DNA from: Suilimivivens aceti
GTDB taxonomy: Bacteria; Bacillota; Clostridia; Lachnospirales; Lachnospiraceae
DNA: 64,000 nt
Assembly (NCBI RefSeq): GCF_025567405.1
Contig: NZ_JAOQKJ010000005.1
Span: forward strand, 219,445-283,444
Reading direction: 5' to 3'
Part shown: positions 16,198-24,735 of the stretch, in pieces
Layout of the letters: each line of letters begins with the position of its first letter
Position numbering within the stretch: the stretch's first letter is position 1
The notes under the pieces: model-generated
The model's input: the letters and a program-made list of their open reading frames with translations, nothing else
The model's database searches: none
What the model was told of the DNA's origin: nothing
Program-made: the position numbers and the translations under genes

Positions 16198-18360
16198 ATG
16201 TTTTTGGATATAAACCGCCTGAGAAAGGCGGAGTATGAAACGCAGTATGAAACGCAGTATATTAATGGGATGAGACCTGTTTTCAACAAGAAGGCACTGT
16301 TCAGCGATACGACAGAAGATTATGTGACTCCGGCAGAACCGGAGCCATATTCACATGTAATGATCCGTTTCCGGACAGCGGTAAATAATGTAGACCGAAT
16401 CTTTCTTGTACATGGAGAAGCAAGGCATCTGATGATGCGGGAATCCAAGGATGAATATTTTGAATACTTTTCCTGTGAAATGGAACTGGAGAATACAGAG
16501 TTTTCCTATTATTTCATTGTAGAAGCCGGCAAGCTGAACTGCTTTTATGATACGAGAGGTGTAGTGAAGGAAGTGCGGCCAGAGTATCAGTTCCGTATCA
16601 TTCCCGGGTTTAAGACACCGGAGTGGGCCAAGGGTGCTGTTATGTATCAGATCTATGTAGACCGGTTTTATAACGGAGATCCTGCCAATGATGTACTCAC
16701 CGGGGAATATCAGTATATCGGTGACAAGACAGTGAAGGTGGATGACTGGGAGAAATATCCGGCAGCCATGGGCGTCCGTGAATTTTATGGCGGTGATCTG
16801 CAGGGTGTTCTTGACAAGATGGATTATCTGCAGGATCTGGGTGTTGATGTTATTTATTTCAATCCCCTGTTTGTGTCCCCGTCCAACCACAAATACGATA
16901 TTCAGGATTATGACTATATTGATCCCCATTTTGGCAGGATCGTCAGTGATGAGGGAGAGCTTCTTTCCCACGATCAGAGGGAGAACCGTTTCGCATCCCG
17001 TTATATTGACCGGGTGACGAATAAGGCTAATCTGGAAGCAAGTAATGCCCTGTTTGCAGAGCTGGTGGCAGAAGCACATAAGCGCGGCATAAGGGTTATT
17101 CTGGATGGTGTGTTCAATCATTGCGGTTCCTTTAATAAATGGATGGATAGAGAGCGCATTTACGAGAATGCCGAAGGTTATGAAAAGGGTGCCTATATTG
17201 AAAAGGAAAGTCCCTATCATAGTTACTTCAAATTCCATAATGACAATGCATGGCCCTATAATGGCAGTTATGACGGCTGGTGGGGGCATGATACACTGCC
17301 AAAGCTGAATTATGAGGATTCCAGGGAGTTATATGCTTACATTCTCCGTATTGCGGCCAAGTGGGTAGCACCTCCTTACAACGCAGATGGATGGAGGCTG
17401 GATGTGGCAGCAGATCTTGGCTACAGTCTGGAAACCAATCACAGGTTCTGGAAGGACTTCCGCAGGGCGGTAAGAGAGGCCAATCCGGAGGCAATCGTAC
17501 TGGCAGAGCATTACGGAAGTCCGAGGGCATGGCTGAATGGCAAGGAATGGGATACGGTTATGAACTATGATGCCTTTATGGAGCCTGTGACCTGGTTCCT
17601 TACGGGAATGCAGAAGCACAGTGATGATTTCCGCGGAGATATGCTGGGAAATGCGGATAATTTTATCGGAGCCATGAAGCATCATATGTCTGATTTCACG
17701 ACACCATCTCTGCAGATTGCCATGAATGAGCTGTCAAACCATGATCATTCACGTTTTCTGACAAGAACAAACAGGAGAGTAGGACGTACCAATAATCTGG
17801 GACCGCAGGCAGCGAATGAAGGAACCAATAAGGCTGTTATGCGGGAAGCTGTTGTCATGCAGATGACATGGCCTGGTGCGCCTACAATTTATTATGGAGA
17901 TGAAGCCGGTGTCTGTGGCTTTACCGATCCTGACAACAGAAGAACCTATCCCTGGGGGAAAGAAGATCAGGAAATGATCCGGTTTCATAAGGAAATGATC
18001 AGGATTCATAAGGCATGCCGGGAGCTGCTGACAGGTTCCTTGAAGATTATGAGCGGAGATTATAACCTGATCTCCTATGGACGTTTCAACAGACAGGCAC
18101 AGACCATCGTGGTGGTGAATAATAATGATCATGAGGTGTCCAAAGATCTGACTGTATGGTATCTTGGCATTCCAAAGGAAAGTACCATGAAGTGTCTGAT
18201 GCTTACGGAGAAAGATGGTTTTAGTACAGAAGAGGTGGAATATACGGTATCCGGTGGCAAGGTATATCTGGTAATGCCACCGATATCGGCTATCGTACTC
18301 AGATATGAAAATCTGGTACCTTTGCAGAAAAAGAAAAAATTCTTTTCTTTTGAGGAGTAG
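16198..18360 (+). CDS. GH13 alpha-amylase family enzyme (neopullulanase/cyclomaltodextrinase type)
   Basis: A 720-residue glycoside hydrolase without signal peptide, so probably cytoplasmic. An N-terminal beta domain (about 40-135) resembles the CBM34-like domain of maltogenic amylases and cyclomaltodextrinases; the (beta/alpha)8 barrel begins near 140 (V-M-Y-Q-I-Y-V-D-R-F). Catalytic residues read as Asp402 (G-W-R-L-D-V-A), Glu437 (L-A-E-H-Y) and Asp516 (S-N-H-D-H-S-R-F), with D-G-V-F-N-H as region I. It likely degrades imported maltodextrins. The N-terminus contains a 12-bp tandem duplication giving Y-E-T-Q twice. It has its own promoter. Confidence 0.9.
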   Translation: MFLDINRLRKAEYETQYETQYINGMRPVFNKKALFSDTTEDYVTPAEPEPYSHVMIRFRTAVNNVDRIFLVHGEARHLMMRESKDEYFEYFSCEMELENTEFSYYFIVEAGKLNCFYDTRGVVKEVRPEYQFRIIPGFKTPEWAKGAVMYQIYVDRFYNGDPANDVLTGEYQYIGDKTVKVDDWEKYPAAMGVREFYGGDLQGVLDKMDYLQDLGVDVIYFNPLFVSPSNHKYDIQDYDYIDPHFGRIVSDEGELLSHDQRENRFASRYIDRVTNKANLEASNALFAELVAEAHKRGIRVILDGVFNHCGSFNKWMDRERIYENAEGYEKGAYIEKESPYHSYFKFHNDNAWPYNGSYDGWWGHDTLPKLNYEDSRELYAYILRIAAKWVAPPYNADGWRLDVAADLGYSLETNHRFWKDFRRAVREANPEAIVLAEHYGSPRAWLNGKEWDTVMNYDAFMEPVTWFLTGMQKHSDDFRGDMLGNADNFIGAMKHHMSDFTTPSLQIAMNELSNHDHSRFLTRTNRRVGRTNNLGPQAANEGTNKAVMREAVVMQMTWPGAPTIYYGDEAGVCGFTDPDNRRTYPWGKEDQEMIRFHKEMIRIHKACRELLTGSLKIMSGDYNLISYGRFNRQAQTIVVVNNNDHEVSKDLTVWYLGIPKESTMKCLMLTEKDGFSTEEVEYTVSGGKVYLVMPPISAIVLRYENLVPLQKKKKFFSFEE

Positions 18361-18549
18361 AATGAAATTATCGGAAAACCCGGAAATACGGCAAATGGCC
18401 GATCCTGTGATGCCGATAGAAGAAAAATATAAAAGTAGTAAAATAGTACTTGTTTTTTTAAAAGCAGGTGCTATCATTAGAGTAGAAGAAGTATCAAAGT
18501 ATGGATTCTCCCCGTTTTGCCGGGAGGATCGGGGAAGGAAGTGTATCTT

Positions 18550-19128
18550 ATGAAATCGGCAAAACTTAAAAAAGTATTACTCTGTTTTGCACTGGTGCTT
18601 GTCCTTGGCGGCGGCAGTATTGCTTACTACAATGTAGCTGGCAGAACTGATGGCGCATTAACAGATCAGGCAGCGACAAGAGACGCAGGAGTTCCCGCTG
18701 ACGGAATTGTTTACATTGAACCTGAGATGGTCAGTCTTGCAGATGCCCTCACAGGGACAGCTGATTCCCAGGCCGCAGCAAAGGCAGCCTTCGATATCGT
18801 AAATGCGAAGAGACAGGAAGCCGGACTTTCCGCACTTACATGGAACAGTGGTCTTGAGCAGGCATCCTCAGTCAGAGCTGTAGAAGCATCCCAGTCATTC
18901 TCACACACCAGACCTGATGGTTCCGACTGGTGGACCGTTAACAGCAATCTGATGTATGGTGAGAATCTTGCCAAGGGATATGCAAGTGCAGATTCTGCAG
19001 TTACAGCATGGATGAATTCTCCTACCCATAAAGCTAATATTATGGATGCAGAGTTCACGTCAGGTGCGATTGCTATTCATGTAAATAGCAACGGACAGTG
19101 GTTCTGGGCACAGGAATTCGGATTCTAA
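18550..19128 (+). CDS. Exported CAP-domain protein
   Basis: A 192-residue protein with a signal sequence (basic start, hydrophobic core about 9-27) followed by a CAP/SCP domain from about residue 75: F-D-I-V-N-A-K-R near the start, H-T-R-P-D-G-S-D-W, G-E-N-L-A-K-G, and W-M-N-S-P-x-H-K-A-N-I-M. CAP proteins of Clostridia are secreted or wall-associated; their activity is mostly unknown. I chose ATG 18550 (GGGGAAGGAAG upstream) over a TTG at 18517. No sorting motif is seen, so it may be retained by its N-terminal anchor. Confidence 0.88.
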   Translation: MKSAKLKKVLLCFALVLVLGGGSIAYYNVAGRTDGALTDQAATRDAGVPADGIVYIEPEMVSLADALTGTADSQAAAKAAFDIVNAKRQEAGLSALTWNSGLEQASSVRAVEASQSFSHTRPDGSDWWTVNSNLMYGENLAKGYASADSAVTAWMNSPTHKANIMDAEFTSGAIAIHVNSNGQWFWAQEFGF

Positions 19129-19141
19129 ACGTACATAAGAA

Positions 19142-19176
19142 GGGCCTCCGGAGTTAAAGCTTCGGGGGCTCTTTTT
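19142..19176 (+). terminator. Terminator after the CAP protein gene
   Basis: GGGCCTCCGGAG (19142-19153) pairs with CTTCGGGGGCTC (19160-19171), with some G-T wobbles, followed by five Ts. Confidence 0.88.
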
Positions 19177-19240
19177 GTGTACATAATAGACAAAAATAGG
19201 TGAAATGAAATGTAAAAAATGTAGAAAATGTAAAAATCTA

Positions 19241-19318
19241 TTGTAACATCAGAGGAATGATGTTAACATGAAAACAACTTAATTCGGAGTCAGAAATAAT
19301 AAATTCGATATTCGAATT
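19241..19318 (+). promoter_or_regulatory. Promoter with two palindromic operator candidates
   Basis: TTGTAA (19241-19246), 17 bp, TAACAT (19264-19269) is a possible promoter. The inverted repeat TAACATCA/TGATGTTA (19244-19265) fills its spacer. A second perfect palindrome, AATTCGA-TAT-TCGAATT (19302-19318), lies 24 bp before the regulator start, and a half-site-like AATTCGG is at 19281. The stretch 19208-19237 repeats AAATGTA three times. This suggests autoregulation by the downstream ROK-like protein; which repeat is its site is not known. Confidence 0.6.
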
Positions 19319-19341
19319 AATAGACTGAAAGGTAATGAAAA

Positions 19342-20343
19342 ATGCAGAAGCGTGGATTAAAGGATATTAAGAGACGAAACAGGCATGTGATATTACAGAC
19401 TGTTCTGGATAATAAAAAACTATCCCGTGTCGAGATTGCACAGAAAACAGAGCTGGCACCCAGTACGGTATCTACTTTAGTGGCAGAAATGATAGAACAG
19501 GGGTATCTGATAGAAAGTGGAAGCCAGATCACAGCAGGGCGAAGCCGCACAGAGCTGACACTGAATCCTGATTACGGAACAATAGCAGTTCTGGAGATAA
19601 ATCGTAAAGGTATTGAGCTGAGTGTCTATGATATGGCACTGCAGGTGATAGAAAGAAAGAAATTGTCGGAACAGTGCCTTACAGGAAATGAACTGTTTGA
19701 TGAAATTACAAATGCGGTTGATGTCTATTATAAAAAGGAACGGCCGCTGGCAGGGATCGGACTGCTGTTCCAGCAGGATATGAGGGAAAGTGATTTCCGT
19801 ATCATGTATTCTACAGGAGCTGCAGCAGCAAGCATTACTTTGAAGGAAGCACTGGTTTCCAGATACAAGATTTTTGTGACAGAAGATTATGGAGAGGTTT
19901 ATAACGTTTCCAGGGCATTGTCAGAGCAGAAAAAGGGTGAGGTGCGAAACGGCGCACATATCAGTCTTGGTGAAAGGGTAGTCATCAATGTAACACAGGA
20001 AAACATGATTGTACCGATTCGAAGTGATTTCTTCGAAACAGCAACCAGCTTCCTGGAAGACCTTGTTCCTGAAACAGAGGGAAAGAAGACAGGTTCTGAC
20101 AGAATGAAGAATCTTGTGATGATCATGCAGCTTCTGTGTATGATATTTCCGCTGAACATTATTTTTCTGTCGGGAACAGATATTTCAGACAAAGAGGATG
20201 AGAAAACGATCCGGAGGCAGCTTGCAGAAAATCTTCCGGAAAAGCTGATCCCACAGATCCGGTTTTTATTTCAGAAATCGACAGAGCAATGTGCAAACAG
20301 TTATGCGCAGCGTCTGAGATCAGATATTCTATTTAATCATTAA
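19342..20343 (+). CDS. ROK-like winged-helix transcriptional regulator
   Basis: A 333-residue regulator. An N-terminal winged helix (about 20-68: L-S-R-V-E-I-A-Q-K-T-E-L-A-P-S-T-V-S) is followed by a degenerate ROK/ASKHA-like domain. The sugar-kinase ATP motif and the ROK zinc signature C-x-C-G-x-x-G-C are absent, so it is a sensor rather than a kinase. ROK repressors usually respond to a sugar or related metabolite. It stands first in a same-strand cluster running to 26662, ends 13 bp before the TIM-barrel gene, and has palindromes in its own promoter; it is the likely repressor of the cluster. Confidence 0.78.
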   Translation: MQKRGLKDIKRRNRHVILQTVLDNKKLSRVEIAQKTELAPSTVSTLVAEMIEQGYLIESGSQITAGRSRTELTLNPDYGTIAVLEINRKGIELSVYDMALQVIERKKLSEQCLTGNELFDEITNAVDVYYKKERPLAGIGLLFQQDMRESDFRIMYSTGAAAASITLKEALVSRYKIFVTEDYGEVYNVSRALSEQKKGEVRNGAHISLGERVVINVTQENMIVPIRSDFFETATSFLEDLVPETEGKKTGSDRMKNLVMIMQLLCMIFPLNIIFLSGTDISDKEDEKTIRRQLAENLPEKLIPQIRFLFQKSTEQCANSYAQRLRSDILFNH

Positions 20344-20356
20344 CAGGAGGTAGCTT

Positions 20357-21052
20357 ATGAAATTCAAGGAGCTTATTGAAGGTAACAAATTCAGTCTGGT
20401 TGTGAGTCTGCCGTCCAACAATCTGGAGCTGGCAAAAGCAGCTCTTGACGGGGGCGCACAGGCAGTCAAGGTTCACTGCAATGTATGGCATAGAGCAAGT
20501 GGTCATACCTTTGGAACCTACGCGGAGAACAGAGAGTTTCTGCAGCAGCTGATCACACTTTGCAAGGATGTGCCGGTTGGACTGGTTCCAGGTGGTGAAG
20601 ATGCATTTATCACACCGGAGGAAAGACTGGAACTGGAAAATATGGGACTTGGATTTTTCAGCTCCTACAGTCAGCATTTACCCTGCCATATGATGGAGAG
20701 CAAGGTGCTGACGAAAATGGTAGCTATTGATTATACCTATACAGAGAATACACTGGATGCAGTTCGGAGCTCAGGTATTGATGTGCTGGAATGTTCAGTC
20801 CAGCCTGGTGAAAACTATGGAACAGATTTAAACTATGCAGATATTTTGCGGTACAGTGATATCGTAACAAAATCCGGAAAGCCATGTCTGATTCCCACGC
20901 AGAGGAAGATCAAACCATGCGAGGTGAAGCATCTGTATGATGCGGGCTGCAAGGCAGTCATGATAGGTGCTATCGTGATGGGAAAAGAGCCTGATGCGAA
21001 ACAGCTTCAGGCAGTAACATCAGCATTCAGGGAAGCTATAGATGCCCTGTAA
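20357..21052 (+). CDS. TIM-barrel protein of unknown substrate
   Basis: A 231-residue protein with the look of a ribulose-phosphate-binding (beta/alpha)8 barrel: alternating strands such as A-Q-A-V-K-V-H, P-V-G-L-V-P-G-G, and a C-terminal phosphate-binding strand C-K-A-V-M-I-G-A-I-V-M-G. It is related in form to NanE, ThiG and HisF-type barrels, but I cannot assign a reaction. Conserved polar residues in H-C-N-V-W-H-R-A-S-G (about 41-50) may form the active site. AGGAGG precedes the ATG. In the cluster it may handle a phosphorylated intermediate; this is inference. Confidence 0.55.
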   Translation: MKFKELIEGNKFSLVVSLPSNNLELAKAALDGGAQAVKVHCNVWHRASGHTFGTYAENREFLQQLITLCKDVPVGLVPGGEDAFITPEERLELENMGLGFFSSYSQHLPCHMMESKVLTKMVAIDYTYTENTLDAVRSSGIDVLECSVQPGENYGTDLNYADILRYSDIVTKSGKPCLIPTQRKIKPCEVKHLYDAGCKAVMIGAIVMGKEPDAKQLQAVTSAFREAIDAL

Positions 21053-21112
21053 TCGAGAAACTCAACTCGCCAATGAGTGAGTGAAAATAAAAAAGAAAAA
21101 GGAGAGATCATT

Positions 21113-22414
21113 ATGTTGCAAGGTTTCCTGATCATTCTGATTTTTGTCATCATCGCAGCACTCATGATGACGAAAAAAATTCCTACCCTTCTGGCTTTGC
21201 CTCTTATGGCAGTTATTATCTGTATTATTGCAGGTGTTCCTGCAGTCGGGGTTGACGCAGAAGGCGTAGAGATCGGCTGGCTTCAGACAGTACTGGAAGC
21301 AGGTACCGTCCGTATGGGCAGTGCGATCATGGCAGTCATTTTCGGAGCATGGCTTGGACAGCTTATGAACAAGACCGGTGTTACTGAAAACATCATTAAA
21401 AAGAGTGCAGAGCTTGGAGGGGACAGACCTCTGGTTGTTACTCTGATCATGGTTGTTGCCTGTGCAGTCCTGTTCACTACACTGAGCGGACTGGGTTCTA
21501 TCATCATGGTTGGATCTATCGTATTACCGATCCTCATTTCTGTCGGCGTTCCGGCAATGAGTGCAGCCTGCATTTTCCTGATGGCATTTACATGTGGCCT
21601 TACCTTTAATATTGCGAACTGGAAGACATTCTCCAGTATCTTCGGACTGGAAATTGACCAGATCAAGGGCTTCGAGGTGTACATGCTGATCGCAACAGCA
21701 ATCGCAACCATTATTCTTGTCATGGTTGAGTTCAAGCGTAACGGTGTGAAGTTTGCTTTTTCTGCGCCTGTTGAAGAAAGCAAGCCGGCAAAGCAGTTAA
21801 CAGGTATCAGAGGCGGGCTGGCAATGATCACACCACTGATCCCCATTGTACTTGTAGCTGCGTTTAAGGTTCCTGTATGTCCTGCATTTATGGTAGGTAT
21901 TGCATGGATCCTGATCTTCACCTCAAAGAGCTTTTCAAAGGCAATGAATATGCTGGTAAAGACCTGCTATGATGGCATTACAGATGGTGGTCCGGCTATT
22001 ATCCTGATGATCGGTATTGGTATTCTTTATCTGGCAGTGACACACTCTATGGTAAAGGAAGTACTGAATCCATTCCTGTTGGCAGTAGTTCCGTCTAACA
22101 AGGTTGCTTATATTATCTTCTTCTCATTACTGGCACCCTTATCACTGTACCGTGGTCCCATGAACCTGTTTGGACTTGGTTCCGGTATTGCGGCACTGGT
22201 AATCGGACTTGGAACTCTTTCTCCTTTGGCAGTTATGGGTGCATTCCTGGCAGCAGAAAGAATCCAGGGCTGTGGAGATCCTACCAATACACAGAATGTA
22301 TGGACTGCTAACTTTGCAGAAGTAGATGTAAATGGTATTACCAAAAAGTTACTGCCTTACTTATGGGCAATCGCCATTGTTGGTGTTGTTGTCAGTGCAG
22401 TAAAGTATTTCTAA
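21113..22414 (+). CDS. Citrate/carboxylate transporter-like permease (ion transporter superfamily)
   Basis: A 433-residue protein with 11-12 hydrophobic segments starting at residue 2. The overall plan (paired halves, internal loop near 215-235, G-x-G-S-I-I-M-V-G-S in the first half and R-G-P-M-N-L-F-G-L-G-S-G in the second) fits the ion transporter superfamily that includes CitMHS and DcuC-like carriers. Such permeases move organic acids with H+ or Na+. I chose ATG 21113, preceded by AAAGGAGAGA, over GTG 21077. Its place just before a HyuA-type gene suggests that it imports the cluster's substrate. Confidence 0.72.
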   Translation: MLQGFLIILIFVIIAALMMTKKIPTLLALPLMAVIICIIAGVPAVGVDAEGVEIGWLQTVLEAGTVRMGSAIMAVIFGAWLGQLMNKTGVTENIIKKSAELGGDRPLVVTLIMVVACAVLFTTLSGLGSIIMVGSIVLPILISVGVPAMSAACIFLMAFTCGLTFNIANWKTFSSIFGLEIDQIKGFEVYMLIATAIATIILVMVEFKRNGVKFAFSAPVEESKPAKQLTGIRGGLAMITPLIPIVLVAAFKVPVCPAFMVGIAWILIFTSKSFSKAMNMLVKTCYDGITDGGPAIILMIGIGILYLAVTHSMVKEVLNPFLLAVVPSNKVAYIIFFSLLAPLSLYRGPMNLFGLGSGIAALVIGLGTLSPLAVMGAFLAAERIQGCGDPTNTQNVWTANFAEVDVNGITKKLLPYLWAIAIVGVVVSAVKYF

Positions 22415-22480
22415 GAGAGATTTAGATAAAGAGGATCTGAGGACAAATGAGATGAGGGTGTCATATTCTGGCACCCTCTG

Positions 22481-22542
22481 ATTGAAAAAAGACCTCAGCT
22501 AATGTGAATACAGGGATACATCGGTTGAGGTCTTTAGTCAAT
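22481..22542 (+). other. Long intergenic hairpin between transporter and HyuA gene
   Basis: AAAGACCTCA (22488-22497) and TGAGGTCTTT (22526-22535) are perfect complements; flanking ATTGA (22481-22485) and TCAAT (22538-22542) extend the stem past a small internal loop. No T-run follows the + strand stem. A shorter hairpin GAGGGTG/CACCCTC (22454-22478) lies just before it. They may stabilise or separate the two halves of the transcript. Confidence 0.6.
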
Positions 22543-22574
22543 CTACAGATTATAAAACAGGAGGAAATTTGTGA

Positions 22575-24725
22575 ATGAAGGTCAGAATTGGTATTGATGT
22601 CGGGGGAACTTTTACAGATGCTGTTGCCATTAATAATGAGACTTATGAGCTGATCGGTTCAGTGAAAGCGCCGACAACCCATACGGCAAAGGAAGGTGTT
22701 GCTGCAGGTATTGTAGAAGTATTGCATAAGGTAATGGAGCAGTATAGCATCAAACCGGAGGACGTGACATTTATTGCACATGGAACAACGCAGGCTACCA
22801 ATGCCCTGCTGGAAGGAGATGTGGCAAGGGTTGGTGTTGTTACACTGGGACAGGGTATCCAGGGAGCAAAGAGCCGCAGTGATACTACAATAGGAAATAT
22901 TGAACTGGCACCGGGGAAGTTCCTGAATTCAGAAAATAATTATGTAGATACATCCTCACAGAATGTAGACCAGGCAATCAGGACAGCGTTGGAAACATTG
23001 AAAAATCAGGGATGTACAAGTTTTGTGGCAGCAGAGGCTTTCAGTGTGGATGACCCGGCAAGAGAGAACCGGACAGTAGAATTATGTAAAGAAATGGGGC
23101 TGCCGGGAACAGCTACCAATGATATATCAAAGCTGTATGGATTAAAGATCCGGACAAGAACTGCAGTTGTAAATGCAAGTATCATGCCGAAGATGCTGGA
23201 AGCAGCAACTATGACGGATGCAAGCATCAAATCGGCAGGAATTGAAAGTCCTCTGATGGTTATGCGCTGTGATGGCGGTGTCATGACTGTTGATGAAGTG
23301 AGGAACCGTCCGATCCTTACTATTCTGTCAGGACCGGCGGCAGGTGTTGCAGGGGCACTTATGTATGAAAAGCTGACAGATGGACTGTTTTTCGAGGTAG
23401 GAGGAACCTCTACGGATATTTCCTGTGTCAAGGATGGAAAGGTTATGATCCGTTATGCAGAGGTTGGCGGGCATAAAACCTATCTGAACAGTCTGGATGT
23501 ACGTACCGTCGGAATCGGCGGTGGAAGTATGGTGGAGATTAAAAACGGAAAGGCCGTTGATATGGGACCAAGAAGTGCCCATATTGCAGGACTGGAATAT
23601 GAGGTTTATACGCCAGCAGAAAAGATCGTGGATCCGAAGCTTGTAGCAGTACGGCCGATGGAGACAGATCCGGAGTATGCCTGCATAGAGTGCGCAAATG
23701 GGGTAAAGGTTGCACTGACGATGGCTGGAGCAGCCAATCTGGCAGGCTATGTAAGAGAAGAGGATTATGCCTTCGGTAATGTGGAAGCAGCCAGAAAGGC
23801 ATGGAAGCCGTTAGCAGACAATATGGGATGCAGCGTAGAGGAAGCAGCAAGGAAAGCACTGGCTTTTGCAGCAGCGAAGAATGGTAAGGTTGCCAGAGAG
23901 CTTATGAAAGATTATGGCATGGATCCCCAGCATACCGTTTTTGTAGGTGGTGGCGGCGGTGCAGCTACGGTAGTGCCACACCTGGCGGAAACTATGGGAC
24001 ATAAATTCCGAATTGCACAGAATGCACCGGTTATTTCAACGATCGGTGTGGCACTTGCCATGGTTCGTGATATGGTGGAAAGAAGTGTTGCCAATCCGAC
24101 CGATGCGGATATTATCAGTGTACGCCGGGAAGCAGAACAGAAAGCGATCCAGAACGGTGCAGCCCCCGGAACGGTGGAAGTCAGTGTGGAAGTAGATACA
24201 CAGAAAAATATCATCAGGGCGATCGCAGTGGGTGCTACAGAGCTGCGGAGCAAGGACAGAATGAAAAAAGAGATGTCCGAGGATGAGCGCCTTGGAGTCG
24301 TGGCAGAAAATCTGGGAGTAGGTAAGGAAAAGCTGCAGATAGAGGCCAGGAATGGCGCCATGATGGCAGTCCAGTACGATAGAATACAGAAAAAGCTTTT
24401 TGGTCTGATCAAAAAGGTAACGAAGCCGCTGCGTCTGATCGATGAGGAAGGTGTGATCAGACTTCAGAAAAATAATGCACTGGTAAGGCAGACTACGGTA
24501 GGTGGCTGGCAGCAGGATCTGAAATGGATCTTGGAGGAGCTGACAGAATATAATGATGGCGGTACCAATCTGCCTAACGTATATGTTGTGCTTGGCAAGA
24601 GGATTATCGATCTGTCCGGCATGCAGACAGGTGAACAGATCATAAGTCTTGGTAATGTGGAACTGGCAGGATATGAGGATATGGAGCCGCTGATTCTGGC
24701 GGCAACCAGACGAGTGGATGCGTGA
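22575..24725 (+). CDS. HyuA-type hydantoinase/oxoprolinase family protein
   Basis: A 716-residue protein of the HyuA family (N-methylhydantoinase A, 5-oxoprolinase N-terminal half, acetone carboxylase beta). ATP-binding motifs of the ASKHA fold are visible: G-I-D-V-G-G-T-F-T-D at the N-terminus, A-H-G-T-T-Q-A-T-N-A-L near 73, and G-G-T-S-T-D-I near 275, plus G-G-G-G-G-A near 457. Family members use ATP to activate a cyclic amide or carbonyl substrate. The usual HyuB partner is not encoded nearby, so either the partner is elsewhere or the protein acts alone. It is followed after 10 bp by the HExxH gene, in a cluster with a carboxylate-type permease. Confidence 0.88.
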   Translation: MKVRIGIDVGGTFTDAVAINNETYELIGSVKAPTTHTAKEGVAAGIVEVLHKVMEQYSIKPEDVTFIAHGTTQATNALLEGDVARVGVVTLGQGIQGAKSRSDTTIGNIELAPGKFLNSENNYVDTSSQNVDQAIRTALETLKNQGCTSFVAAEAFSVDDPARENRTVELCKEMGLPGTATNDISKLYGLKIRTRTAVVNASIMPKMLEAATMTDASIKSAGIESPLMVMRCDGGVMTVDEVRNRPILTILSGPAAGVAGALMYEKLTDGLFFEVGGTSTDISCVKDGKVMIRYAEVGGHKTYLNSLDVRTVGIGGGSMVEIKNGKAVDMGPRSAHIAGLEYEVYTPAEKIVDPKLVAVRPMETDPEYACIECANGVKVALTMAGAANLAGYVREEDYAFGNVEAARKAWKPLADNMGCSVEEAARKALAFAAAKNGKVARELMKDYGMDPQHTVFVGGGGGAATVVPHLAETMGHKFRIAQNAPVISTIGVALAMVRDMVERSVANPTDADIISVRREAEQKAIQNGAAPGTVEVSVEVDTQKNIIRAIAVGATELRSKDRMKKEMSEDERLGVVAENLGVGKEKLQIEARNGAMMAVQYDRIQKKLFGLIKKVTKPLRLIDEEGVIRLQKNNALVRQTTVGGWQQDLKWILEELTEYNDGGTNLPNVYVVLGKRIIDLSGMQTGEQIISLGNVELAGYEDMEPLILAATRRVDA

Positions 24726-24735
24726 GGAAGAATGA

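Noticed and set aside
16351..17289. 312-residue open frame on the minus strand
   Set aside because: It lies wholly inside the GH13 gene, has no ribosome-binding site and no recognisable domain; the + strand gene has complete catalytic motifs.
18305..18553. 82-residue frame between the GH13 and CAP genes
   Set aside because: Overlaps the end of the GH13 gene and the CAP start, no ribosome site, and no conserved pattern; the space more likely holds the CAP promoter.
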